Shown piece after piece: positions 1 through 8,023 of a DNA stretch of 64,000 nucleotides. The notes under the pieces are model-generated. The model was not told where the DNA came from, did not search any database, and saw only the letters and a list, made by a program, of their open reading frames with translations. Position numbers and translations under genes: made by a program. Origin of the DNA: an uncultured Bartonella sp. (lineage in GTDB: Bacteria > Pseudomonadota > Alphaproteobacteria > Rhizobiales > Rhizobiaceae); NCBI GenBank assembly GCA_946478665.1, contig CAMLCZ010000003.1, positions 62,001 through 126,000 of the forward strand. The letters are read 5' to 3'. Position 1 is the stretch's first letter, and each line of letters starts with the position of its first letter.

Positions 1-787
1 CATTACCGTAATGCTCGTCCTGTATTGTACCACCACCTGAAAGTATTCCGGCAAATAGTTCCACAGCAAGGCCTAAGCCATAACCTTTATGTCCGCCAAA
101 CGTCAGAAGATTTCCAGGAGGATCCTGAAAGAGAACATTAGGGTCGGTTGTTGGATTGCCTGTTGCATCAATCAGACTGCCAGCAGGTGCCTGTTCGCCT
201 CTATCAGCAAGAACGCGTGCCTTGTTAAGCGCTATTGCGCCTGTTGCGAGGTCAAGGACAAACGGTGCTTTGCCATTAGGTAGTGGCCAAGCGTAACACA
301 TTGGGTTGGTGGTAAGCTTTGCCTTGATGCCACCAAATGGCGCAACCGTTGGCACACGCTTGATGATATTGCAAAAGGCAAGCAATGCCATTCCGGCTTC
401 ACACGCCATTTCTCCATAATAGCCAATACGACCGATATGGTGTCCATAACGCAATGTCAGGGCGCAAATACCATTTTTCTTTGCAACATTGATTGCGTCA
501 GAAAAGGCTACTTTTGCAGCGTGTTGACCAAAACCAAGATGAGCATCATAGCCGAGTAATGGGCCATCATTTCTGAAGCGTTCCGGTGCGGCATTTGCTT
601 TGAGTGTACCTTGATTAAGAGCCTTTACATAGTTTGGCAATATTGTCAGGCCATGGCTGGCATAGCCAGCCTGGTCAGAGGCAATAAGGTGGTCAGCAAC
701 ATTTGCCGCAACAGTTTCGTCAATTCCTTTTGCCAAAAGGATATCATATGCAAGTTTCCTTGCTTCTTTTACATTTACTTTCAACAT
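1..787 (-). CDS. Ldh2-family malate/lactate-type dehydrogenase, 3' end cut by window
   Basis: Read leftwards from an ATG at 787, the frame is open for 262 codons to the window edge, so the C-terminus is missing. The protein matches the Ldh2 (YlbC / malate-L-lactate-sulfolactate) family of NAD(P)-dependent 2-hydroxyacid dehydrogenases, which are cytosolic and unrelated to classical MDH/LDH. Visible family segments are SHGLTI near residue 44, GHHIGRIGYYGE near 115 and GGHKGYGLGL close to the edge. The start codon overlaps the stop of the upstream transporter (TAATG), so the two are probably translationally coupled. The transporter may import the hydroxyacid that this enzyme oxidises. The substrate cannot be read from sequence. 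The family call is firm. Confidence 0.88.
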   Translation of the reverse strand, partial: MLKVNVKEARKLAYDILLAKGIDETVAANVADHLIASDQAGYASHGLTILPNYVKALNQGTLKANAAPERFRNDGPLLGYDAHLGFGQHAAKVAFSDAINVAKKNGICALTLRYGHHIGRIGYYGEMACEAGMALLAFCNIIKRVPTVAPFGGIKAKLTTNPMCYAWPLPNGKAPFVLDLATGAIALNKARVLADRGEQAPAGSLIDATGNPTTDPNVLFQDPPGNLLTFGGHKGYGLGLAVELFAGILSGGGTIQDEHYGN

Positions 788-2322
788 TATAACCATCCCA
801 ACAAAGGCCAGTAGAAGATAGCCATCACAAGCATCAAGAGATAACCAATGACGGTGATAACAATTCCTGTTTTGGAGAATTCTTTTGGCGTAAAGGTTTC
901 TGTGCCCAGACAAACCATATTTTGAGGGGCATTAACCGGAAGAATAAATCCAAAACTAACGACAAAGCCTAGAAGCATACTGAGACCAAGCTGTATTTGC
1001 GGTGTGAGGCTGGCATTTGTCGTTCCAATCGTATGAAACATAACAATGACGATTGGCATAAATAGTGAGCATAAAGCAGCCGCACTGGCAAAGCCTAGAT
1101 GGATAACGATGAGGAACGCGGCAAGGATAGCAAAGATCATAAATGGACTTAATGATCCTAATCCTGCACTAACAACAACCCAATCGCTCAACCATTTGCC
1201 GGCACCCGTATTGAGCAATGCCGTACCAAGAGAGATGCCTGCACCAAAAACCAAAATTGTGCCCCAAGGTGTTCTCTTTTGAACTTCTTTCCAGCTGATG
1301 ACGCCAATACCCGGAAGCATCAAAATAACAAGGCCAATCGTGGTGCTGGTTGTGGTGTCAATTTTATGTAGAACACCGCCGCCAGTTGCCCAGAAGAAAA
1401 GAAGAATACATGTCACCGTCAAAAGACGTATTTGTGGGCCAGGAATTCGTCCAAGGTCTTTAAGTTCCTTTGCAACAGCTTCTTTGCCGCCTGGTACATT
1501 GTCGGCTTCTGGTGGCATCATTTTCAAGATTACGAAGTAAAGAACAATCGACATCAAAACAGACCATGGACCACCAGCGATAAGCCATTGACCCCATGAA
1601 ACCTGCTGACCGATATTTGTCTGCATGAAACCGGCAGTTAACAAGTTCTGTACTGCAGCCGTCTGAATACCGACATTCCAAACGCTCGTAGCCTGAGCAA
1701 TCAAAATCATGATTCCAGCGGCAATGCGTGAGCGTTTTTCAACGCCATATGATGCAATGATACCCGACATAATTGGAACAATACAGGCCACACGTGCCGT
1801 TGCACTTGGAACAAATAGGCTAAGAATAATTGTCACGACAATCACACCAATAAGGATGCGCTTTGTACTTGTTCCAATGATGTTTAGGGTAATAAGAGCT
1901 ATTCTGCGATCCAACCCCGTATAGGTCATGGCTCCAGCCAAGAATGTAGCACCAGCCACCAGAGCCCAAGCACTGTTGGAAAACCCAGTTAACGCCATTG
2001 TCATTGCTTTGCCAGTGCCCAAAAGCTTTGAAGGATCTTCGCTGACAAAACCTTTTGCGGCATCAAGTGTTACAGTCGGTGCGAGACCAACCAGCAATGC
2101 AATCAATGCAATAATGGCCAATGAGCTTACTTCATAGGTCACAGCTTCAGTCAACCAAACAATGACAGCAAAAGCCAAAATTGCCAGCATGCGATGACCG
2201 GCAATGGACAGACCCGCTGGTGTGGGCAAAAGCAAAATGCCAATGAGGACAACAAAACCCAATACCAAGCCCCATGGGATGGGGAATTTCTTTGTGTGCG
2301 AAACAGCATCAGGTGTTACCAT
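787..2322 (-). CDS. DASS/SLC13-type divalent anion:sodium symporter
   Basis: A 511-residue, very hydrophobic protein with about a dozen membrane segments and the organisation of the DASS (divalent anion:Na+ symporter, Na_sulph_symp) family. Members move di- or tricarboxylates such as malate, tartrate, citrate or 2-oxoglutarate, or sulfate, across the inner membrane. An LTEAVTYEVSSLAI-like segment near residue 60 and the helical-hairpin regions with SATAR (about residue 175) and PVNAPQNM (about 465) are typical. The start is ATG with AAGGAG eight bases upstream. It is the first gene of a two-gene unit with the Ldh2 dehydrogenase, which suggests uptake of a hydroxy-dicarboxylate. That substrate is inferred. 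The length is normal for the family. Confidence 0.88.
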   Translation of the reverse strand: MVTPDAVSHTKKFPIPWGLVLGFVVLIGILLLPTPAGLSIAGHRMLAILAFAVIVWLTEAVTYEVSSLAIIALIALLVGLAPTVTLDAAKGFVSEDPSKLLGTGKAMTMALTGFSNSAWALVAGATFLAGAMTYTGLDRRIALITLNIIGTSTKRILIGVIVVTIILSLFVPSATARVACIVPIMSGIIASYGVEKRSRIAAGIMILIAQATSVWNVGIQTAAVQNLLTAGFMQTNIGQQVSWGQWLIAGGPWSVLMSIVLYFVILKMMPPEADNVPGGKEAVAKELKDLGRIPGPQIRLLTVTCILLFFWATGGGVLHKIDTTTSTTIGLVILMLPGIGVISWKEVQKRTPWGTILVFGAGISLGTALLNTGAGKWLSDWVVVSAGLGSLSPFMIFAILAAFLIVIHLGFASAAALCSLFMPIVIVMFHTIGTTNASLTPQIQLGLSMLLGFVVSFGFILPVNAPQNMVCLGTETFTPKEFSKTGIVITVIGYLLMLVMAIFYWPLLGWL

Positions 2323-2548
2323 GATGCATACTCCTTATTCTAGTTTTGAAATTAGGGTGCACAACATTCCCAACACAAACTATGAAAAGCTTGTGCACCA
2401 ATGGAAGTCGTTAGATCTAAGGCGCCAGATCAGAGGATTTGGTGAAAAGTGACGTTATATTGTGTTTCAAACATCGAGTAACTTAACGTATCAAACGTTT
2501 ATTGGGGTGTTTGAGATCAATTATAATGTGACGCTTATCTCGTACCTC

Positions 2549-2564
2549 TTTAAACCGGTTTAAA
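2549..2564. promoter_or_regulatory. Perfect 16-bp palindrome, LacI/GalR-type operator candidate
   Basis: The sequence TTTAAACCGGTTTAAA is a perfect palindrome with a central CpG, the layout of LacI/GalR-family operators. A second CG-centred palindrome (AAACGTTT) lies at 2493-2500. Both lie upstream of the transporter/dehydrogenase unit, about 170-230 bp before the start codon, a plausible control region for a carbon-source-induced operon. No LacI-type regulator is in the window, so the assignment is inference. Confidence 0.4.
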
Positions 2565-2702
2565 TATAGTATAAAAATTTTAAATAATAAAATTTAATTT
2601 TATTATCAGGAATTATAAAAAATTTTTATGATTTTATGGGGTATTGAAAACTGAAATTATGAAAATATTTATATTTTTCAGTGTTTTATGTTTTTAAAGA
2701 TC

Positions 2703-2718
2703 GCAGAGCCGACTCTGC
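2703..2718 (-). terminator. Small hairpin downstream of the hydratase gene
   Basis: A six-base-pair GC stem (GCAGAG/CTCTGC) with a CCGA loop. On the minus strand it is followed by a weakly T-rich stretch (GATCTTTAAAAAC). It could end transcription of the minus-strand hydratase gene about 90 bp upstream, but the tail is poor, so this is a weak call. Confidence 0.3.
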
Positions 2719-2807
2719 AGTTTTCTGTCAGAGATAAAAACAAAGGAAATTTTATATAATAGGACAACACGCTTGGGACGTATATTTAAACGTACGGAGT
2801 GTATATT

Positions 2808-3626
2808 TTAATGAAATTCAACATGTCCAGATTGTGCAATCCCTTTATCATTATAAACCCAAAGATCGGCATTATGATCGTTGATGCGCTTTCTACCAGT
2901 AAAAAATCTATCGGGATGAAAAATAGGGTTTTGGCTACGAAAATTGAATGATGCAATTTTTGCATCAGGATTAGCATTCAAAAATGCATTGAGTGCTAAT
3001 GTTGCAAGCAATTGTCCCTGCACAACGATACCGGGATACCCTTCAGATTGTGTGGCATAGTTCTGGTCATAATGAATACGATGCGCGTTGAATGTAACGG
3101 CTGAATAACGAAATAAGGTTGTTGTATTTGTTTGATGATGTTCACACCATTCGACTTCTGGCGCTGGTGTAGAAGCACCACTTATAAAGCGAACGGTTTC
3201 GCGATAGACAATATCTTGCCGCTCTATAATACAGCTTTTATTATTTTGCTGGTAGTCATGCTCAATTGTTACAAATAATAAAGCGCCACTACGCCCCTGT
3301 TTTTCAGTAATATTTGTAATGGTGGATTTGCGCGTTGCAGGCTGGTCAAAAACAAGTGGGTTTAGAAATTTCAAATGACCGCCTGCCCACATGCGATTAC
3401 GATTGGCAGTTGGAGGTAAAAAATTACCAGTTAAAGGGTGTCCATCTTCACCTAATTGACCAGAAGGAACACTGGGTTGGAAAAAAATCCAATGCCAAAG
3501 TAACGGTAATTGACTATCCAAAGTCGATGTATCAATTCCAAGCGTTGCCGCCATTCGGCAGGCCAAGCTATATCCGATTACATCATGCGTTGTTTCAGTT
3601 TTACCAATCCAGTCTGCAAACATCAT
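2808..3626 (-). CDS. MaoC/HTD2-like acyl-CoA hydratase (3-methylfumaryl-/mesaconyl-CoA hydratase-like)
   Basis: A 272-residue protein with the arrangement of FAS1-like/HTD2 dehydratases such as 3-methylfumaryl-CoA or mesaconyl-C4-CoA hydratase: a degenerate N-terminal hot dog followed by a C-terminal MaoC-like hot dog. The N-terminal half has WHWIFFQP and the usual MWAGG segment. The C-terminal half has FNAHRIHYDQNYA then EGYPGIVVQGQL, where relatives normally have VVHGPL, so a conserved His is Gln here. Two consecutive ATGs follow AAGGAATAA; I take the first. It lies 120 bp downstream of the ABC binding-protein gene with a hairpin between. Acyl-CoA hydration is likely, but the substrate is unknown. 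Confidence 0.8.
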   Translation of the reverse strand: MMFADWIGKTETTHDVIGYSLACRMAATLGIDTSTLDSQLPLLWHWIFFQPSVPSGQLGEDGHPLTGNFLPPTANRNRMWAGGHLKFLNPLVFDQPATRKSTITNITEKQGRSGALLFVTIEHDYQQNNKSCIIERQDIVYRETVRFISGASTPAPEVEWCEHHQTNTTTLFRYSAVTFNAHRIHYDQNYATQSEGYPGIVVQGQLLATLALNAFLNANPDAKIASFNFRSQNPIFHPDRFFTGRKRINDHNADLWVYNDKGIAQSGHVEFH

Positions 3627-3699
3627 TTATTCCTTCGGGGTCAATCTGGCTTAACGTGAACCGTGATTGTTATAAGATATTATGGATTGGGACGGATTT

Positions 3700-3736
3700 A
3701 GGGCGACAATATCCATGTTGTCATGTGTGTCGCCCT
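3700..3736. other. Intercistronic hairpin between binding-protein and hydratase genes
   Basis: A nine-base-pair perfect stem (AGGGCGACA / TGTCGCCCT) at 3700-3708 and 3728-3736, with a nested GACAA/TTGTC pairing in the loop. On the plus strand it is followed by five Ts, so it has the form of an intrinsic terminator for plus-strand transcription. On the minus strand, where the genes lie, the T-run is on the wrong side. It may instead stabilise the ABC transporter message or separate expression of the hydratase. Confidence 0.5.
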
Positions 3737-3745
3737 TTTTATGAA

Positions 3746-4765
3746 TTAGTTTGCAGCTTTTTTTACAAACCGGTCATCGAATGTTGTTGCTAAATCAATA
3801 TGTGCATCGACAATACTATTATCATAGGAAAGAAGTTTCATTGTTGCTTCTTGGGCTTCAGGCGTGATGATACCGTCATGCGAGTAGGTAGGAAGTGAAT
3901 TTTTGACCGCTTCTAAATAAACATCCCGATTATTTCCAATATATTCGGCTGGCACTGTTTGAGCTACCTCTTCAGGTGTGGCTGTTTGTAGCCATTTAAG
4001 AGCTTTTTTGAATGCATTGGTTAAATGCTGTGTTGTATTGGGGTAATTATCAATGAATTCCTTTTTGGTGTAGAGCACACCAGATGACATGGTGCGCACA
4101 CCAAATACTTTTTCCATATCGGCTTCTGTCCGTGTATCAACCAGAACGAATACCAAATTGTCATGAACCAATGTCGATATCACTGGATCAAGATTTACAA
4201 TTGCATCGATTTCACCACGTTTCATGGCAGCAACAGCAGTTGCGCCAGCACCAGTGCCAATAATGGAAACCTCATCAGGTTTTACGCCATCTTGAGCCAG
4301 AAGATAATTGATAAAATTGTTTGTTGAGGAGCCTGGTGCCGTAACGCCAATTTTCATGCCTTTTAGGTCACCGACTTTTTTCACCTTATCTTTAAGATCA
4401 GCGCGAACAGCCAATACAATAGCTGGATAACGGTCTAATTCCAGAATAGCACGTACATCTTGCCCTTTTGAATGCATACGGATAACCTGATCGTAGGCAC
4501 CGGTAGTAACATCAGCAGATCCACCAAGTAGGGCTTGAAGCGACTGTGAACCACCTTTCAGGTCAACAATCTTGACATTAAGTCCTTCTTCTTCAAAAAA
4601 ACCTTTCTGTTGGGCGATTGTTAAAGGCAAATAATAGAAGAGCGGTGCGCCGCCAACACTTAATGTAATATCTTTTTTTTCAGGCTCGTCGCCAGCAAAA
4701 ACATGACCAGTCAACACACCCAATATAATTGTAAATAATAAACCTAAACGGATAAATCGTTTCAT
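3746..4765 (-). CDS. ABC transporter substrate-binding protein, NMT1/SsuA-like
   Basis: A 339-residue periplasmic binding protein. It has a classic signal peptide: MKRF start, hydrophobic run, probable cleavage after VFA near residue 24. The mature part is of the NMT1/THI5-like, SsuA/TauA cluster: GGAPLFYYLPLTIAQQKGFFEEEG near the mature N-terminus, and a middle segment with GMKIGVTAPGSSTNNFINYLL. Members bind sulfonates, taurine, nitrate, pyrimidine or thiamine precursors, and the sequence does not decide which. The start is ATG at 4765, with GGAG six bases before it. An in-frame TTG at 4780 lacks that support. It is the last gene of an ATPase-permease-binding protein unit. Confidence 0.9.
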   Translation of the reverse strand: MKRFIRLGLLFTIILGVLTGHVFAGDEPEKKDITLSVGGAPLFYYLPLTIAQQKGFFEEEGLNVKIVDLKGGSQSLQALLGGSADVTTGAYDQVIRMHSKGQDVRAILELDRYPAIVLAVRADLKDKVKKVGDLKGMKIGVTAPGSSTNNFINYLLAQDGVKPDEVSIIGTGAGATAVAAMKRGEIDAIVNLDPVISTLVHDNLVFVLVDTRTEADMEKVFGVRTMSSGVLYTKKEFIDNYPNTTQHLTNAFKKALKWLQTATPEEVAQTVPAEYIGNNRDVYLEAVKNSLPTYSHDGIITPEAQEATMKLLSYDNSIVDAHIDLATTFDDRFVKKAAN

Positions 4766-4780
4766 ATTAAACTCCAACAA

Positions 4781-5569
4781 TTATTGTTGCCCCCGAGGGT
4801 CATTGCGCCAGGAAAGAAGCTTTTTCTCTATAATGCTGACCAGAATATCAATGAGAACAACGAAGAACATAAGTATCAGCATACCAGAAAATACACCGGT
4901 AACATCAAACACACCTTCAGCTTGTGAAATAAGATAACCAAGGCCTGCTGACGCACCAAGATATTCGCCAACGACAGCACCAACCATGGCAAAGCCAACC
5001 GAAGTATGCAGCGAAGAGAAAACCCATGTCATGGCAGAAGGCAAGTAAACATGGCGTAGCAATTGGCGTTCATTCATGCCAATCATACGGGCATTTGCCA
5101 ATATTGTTGGGCTAACTTCTCTAACACCTTGATAAACGTTAAAGAAAACAACAAAGAACACCAATGTAAAACCAAGTGCCACCTTGGACCAGATACCAAG
5201 GCCAAACCAAAGCGCGAATATTGGCGCAAGTACCACACGCGGCAAAGCGTTGGCTGCCTTAATATAGGGGTCAAAAACAGCAGCCAAAAGCTTTTTTTGT
5301 GCAAACCAAAAACCGATGAGAATGCCACCACCAGCACCAGTAGCGAAGGCAAGAACTGTTTCGATCAGCGTTATCCATAAATGATACCAAACTTTCCCAC
5401 TTGCAAAGTCTGATCCGATCCGTTGGAAAATATCAACAGGCGTGGAAAAGAAGAATGGGGGGAAAACGGCTTTGCCATTTATCAGAGGCACTGTTGTGCC
5501 AAATTCCCAAATTGCAAAGAATATAACCGCAACAGAAAGCTGCAAAACAAGAATTTTCGTCCGTTTCAT
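4781..5569 (-). CDS. ABC transporter permease, SsuC/TauC-like
   Basis: A 262-residue inner-membrane permease of the BPD_transp_1 type with about six membrane helices. The cytoplasmic coupling loop has the EAA-like run ILANARMIGMNERQLLRHVYLP near residue 155. The N-terminal region (QRIGSDFASGKVWYHLWITL) and [12 protein letters not shown] helices follow the SsuC/TauC/ThiX cluster. The ATG overlaps the stop of the ATPase gene (ATGA), with a GGAGACC ribosome-binding site inside the ATPase gene. Its own stop is 16 bp from the binding protein start. The tight spacing shows one transporter made from one message. Confidence 0.92.
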   Translation of the reverse strand: MKRTKILVLQLSVAVIFFAIWEFGTTVPLINGKAVFPPFFFSTPVDIFQRIGSDFASGKVWYHLWITLIETVLAFATGAGGGILIGFWFAQKKLLAAVFDPYIKAANALPRVVLAPIFALWFGLGIWSKVALGFTLVFFVVFFNVYQGVREVSPTILANARMIGMNERQLLRHVYLPSAMTWVFSSLHTSVGFAMVGAVVGEYLGASAGLGYLISQAEGVFDVTGVFSGMLILMFFVVLIDILVSIIEKKLLSWRNDPRGQQ

Positions 5570-6390
5570 GTTCGGTCTCCTTGTTGATAAGCTTTCAAGA
5601 CTTCTTCTTTCAGGTCATTCCATAATGTGCGATGGATTTCGGCAAATTCTTTTGTCAAACGGATTTCCTGCAATTCGCGAGGTCGTGGAAGGTCGATCAT
5701 GTAATCGCCTTTGACGTGTGATGCGGGGCCTGCCGACATGATAATAACGCGGTCGGCCAGTGTTATCGCTTCCTCTAAATCATGTGTGACAAACATTACC
5801 GCTTTACGGTCTTCCGACCATAAATCCAACAGCAGATCACCCATTAACACGCGTGTTTGGGCATCTAACGGTCCAAATGGCTCGTCCATCAGGATCAATT
5901 TTGGATTGAGGATCAGAACTTGAGCCAAGCCAATGCGTTTGCGCTGTCCACCAGATAGTTGATGCGGGTAACGGTCACCAAAGGCTTGTAATCCAACGCG
6001 CGTCAACCATTTCTTAGCTTCATCCAATGCCGTTGACCGTGCAACGCCACGAATTTCCAAGCCAATCGCAATATTGTCGATCGCGGTTTTCCATGGCATC
6101 AATGAATCGGCCTGAAATAGATAACCTGCTTGCCGGTTAATACCTTCAAGTTTTTCACCAAATATTTCACAATGCCCCAGTGCTGGTTGTAAAAGACCTG
6201 CGGCGACATTCAACAGGGTTGATTTGCCACAGCCTGTTGGCCCAACAATTGCCAGAAACTGGCCAGCAGGAACACTTAAATTGGCATCTTTAACAGCTGT
6301 AAAATTATTGAACGCGACGTCCACACCATGCAGCTTTACAGCAGGGCAAGTATTATCCTGCTGCAAAAGAGTATTTTTTTGTTCAGCCAT
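5566..6390 (-). CDS. ABC transporter ATP-binding protein, SsuB/TauB-like
   Basis: A 274-residue ABC ATPase that powers the importer encoded downstream. Walker A is GPTGCGKST near residue 50, the signature is LSGGQRKR near 145, Walker B is LILMDEPFGPLD near 165, and the switch His lies in FVTHDLEEA near 200. The SsuB/TauB/nitrate subgroup is indicated by the DEPFGPLD form and the partner permease type. The start is ATG with GGAAATT upstream. It is the first gene of the three-gene operon, and the gap upstream separates it from a divergent gene. Confidence 0.93.
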   Translation of the reverse strand: MAEQKNTLLQQDNTCPAVKLHGVDVAFNNFTAVKDANLSVPAGQFLAIVGPTGCGKSTLLNVAAGLLQPALGHCEIFGEKLEGINRQAGYLFQADSLMPWKTAIDNIAIGLEIRGVARSTALDEAKKWLTRVGLQAFGDRYPHQLSGGQRKRIGLAQVLILNPKLILMDEPFGPLDAQTRVLMGDLLLDLWSEDRKAVMFVTHDLEEAITLADRVIIMSAGPASHVKGDYMIDLPRPRELQEIRLTKEFAEIHRTLWNDLKEEVLKAYQQGDRT

Positions 6391-6811
6391 TCAAATTTCC
6401 AAAATCATTATTTCTAAACAATACAAAAGCAATATTTATGCATGTTGTCTTTGGCATAATGGGGCGAGAGATTAAAGAGATAAATTTCAGTTCAGTATAA
6501 AAATTTGTATTTTTTGAAAATTATAAATCAATTGAGAGAAATAATATTGCTGATGAATTTGGCTGGATAAGCCGTACTCAAGCCGACCGATGGTGAAAAA
6601 AATGGCGTAAATCGGCATTGTCTGGCATAGAGAACGATGTCTGGCATAAAGAATGATAAGGTTTAGCACCAAGACCTATAAGGTTAAGGCTAAATTTACT
6701 AAAAACAGCGATATATAGAGTAAGGTTGACTAGGGATAATATTTTCCCGCGTTAAACGGGGTCGGGTTCTCGGCTTAGAGGGTATTGTGTTTTGAGTATA
6801 AAGGCTAGGCC
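6391..6811. other. Divergent intergenic region with tandem 19-bp repeats
   Basis: A 421-bp region between the minus-strand ABC operon and a plus-strand gene, so it should contain both promoters. The clearest structure is a tandem pair of 19-bp repeats (6619-6656). A CCCG/CGGG inverted pair lies near 6745-6765. No coding region or recognisable riboswitch is seen. Confidence 0.6.
6619..6656. repeat. Two tandem 19-bp direct repeats
   Basis: TGTCTGGCATAGAGAACGA at 6619-6637 is followed immediately by TGTCTGGCATAAAGAATGA at 6638-6656. The copies differ at two positions and the period is exactly 19 bp, close to two helix turns. Adjacent direct repeats in a divergent promoter region suggest a tandem regulator-binding site. 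No regulator is identified. Confidence 0.5.
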
Positions 6812-7786
6812 ATGACTGTAAATCGTCTTTCTATAGTACCCAATGCTGGAAGTGCAGATGGTGACATTGGCTACGCCCAGCATAAAGTTTCGGCTCAACA
6901 AATCACACTTTCTCAAATTGCTGAACGCTTGCGCTTGGTTCATGCGCAAATGAAAAAACAAGCCTCAATAAACAATGTTCAAGATGAGGTTCAGACAACC
7001 GTTAATGCAGTGGAGCCAAACAGGGAATATCTTAATGATATCGCCCGTGCATTATTGGCTGAGTACTATGCGCGAAAAAAGTCAGAACAAAACCTAATTG
7101 AAAAGTTATCTGAAATAAAAGATCTGATCGAGCAAAATGCTGCAACACAGAACAGCCATATCGCCGATGATCGCCTAGATCTAACGCAGAAAATTACCGA
7201 AGAGCTGGACAGCCGCTTCAAGCTTGAACTTGAACAACAGGCAAAAACAATCAGCCGTGATAACCAAAAAAATAATGAAGAATTGTTACGGTATTTGCGG
7301 GAAACAACATCAACATCACGTTTTGCTGTTCAACTTGCGTCTTTAGAACAACAGATTTTAAAAATTCAATCATCTTTGGAAGCAAACAAAAACGCAGATG
7401 TTTCTAACAACCGTGATGCCAGACAATCAGTTTCTCTGATGGGAACAAAAATCCAGCCCGAAGCAACAATGGGTTCATCATCAAACCATAGACCACTTTT
7501 GCGCAAATTGGCGGAACAAAACCCCATTAAGGCTAACAATTATATGCGGCGTAACGCTAATGCAGAAATGGTGGGTAACAAGTTTTATCCCCATTTGCGG
7601 CCGGATATAAAAAAATGTGCTGAGATGATCTCCGGTATTCGTAATTCACGAGAAACTGTAAAACAGGAAACTGCATATACTATTAAGAACCAAAGTGGTT
7701 TTATAAAGAAGATATTGTATTTTATGACTATGGTACTCGCAATGGCAGTGTCCTATGGCCTTTACCTACAGTCAAAATATAAGTAA
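6812..7786 (+). CDS. Hypothetical coiled-coil protein with C-terminal membrane anchor
   Basis: A 324-residue protein that I do not recognise. The first 60 residues are mixed. Residues about 85-210 are rich in Glu, Lys, Gln and Leu with heptad-like spacing (repeated LIEQN, LEQQ), predicting a long coiled coil. A single hydrophobic segment (about residues 300-318, ILYFMTMVLAMAVSYGLYL) close to the C-terminus should anchor it in the membrane, leaving most of the protein in the cytoplasm. The ribosome-binding site is weak. It sits alone between the divergent ABC operon and the TSUP exporter. Confidence 0.7.
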   Translation: MTVNRLSIVPNAGSADGDIGYAQHKVSAQQITLSQIAERLRLVHAQMKKQASINNVQDEVQTTVNAVEPNREYLNDIARALLAEYYARKKSEQNLIEKLSEIKDLIEQNAATQNSHIADDRLDLTQKITEELDSRFKLELEQQAKTISRDNQKNNEELLRYLRETTSTSRFAVQLASLEQQILKIQSSLEANKNADVSNNRDARQSVSLMGTKIQPEATMGSSSNHRPLLRKLAEQNPIKANNYMRRNANAEMVGNKFYPHLRPDIKKCAEMISGIRNSRETVKQETAYTIKNQSGFIKKILYFMTMVLAMAVSYGLYLQSKYK

Positions 7787-8023
7787 TTTTTTCTTTTAAA
7801 TTTTCTCGCGTGACGATTGATATACTTTAGACCGCATATCTGTTTTATTCGCGTGTATTATAAAAGTCGCACAGAAAATATATGGATAAGATTAGACTAG
7901 AAAAATGATAAGGCGTAATTTTAAATATTGCTGAATTTTATAATCGTATCATAATGCACATAAAGGTCGATCAAAAATTCAGCCATAATTACATTAGTCG
8001 ATTGTTTGCCACTAGGTGAAAAT

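Larger units (their letters stand above)
2323..2807. other. Intergenic stretch upstream of the transporter operon
   Basis: A 485-bp gap between two minus-strand genes. It is very AT-rich between about 2560 and 2700. It contains two CG-centred palindromes (2493-2500 and 2549-2564), a small GC hairpin at 2703-2718, and the ribosome-binding site of the transporter. I see no coding region: the short open frames lack a credible ribosome-binding site and resemble no family. Confidence 0.7.

Noticed and set aside
3335-3793. 152-residue plus-strand frame across the hydratase gene and the hairpin
   Set aside because: It lies antisense to a clear hydratase gene, has no ribosome-binding site and resembles no family.
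6391-6811. Possible thiamine (TPP) riboswitch upstream of the NMT1-type ABC operon
   Set aside because: No CTGAGA-type core or matching stems were seen, so the importer's substrate cannot be inferred this way.
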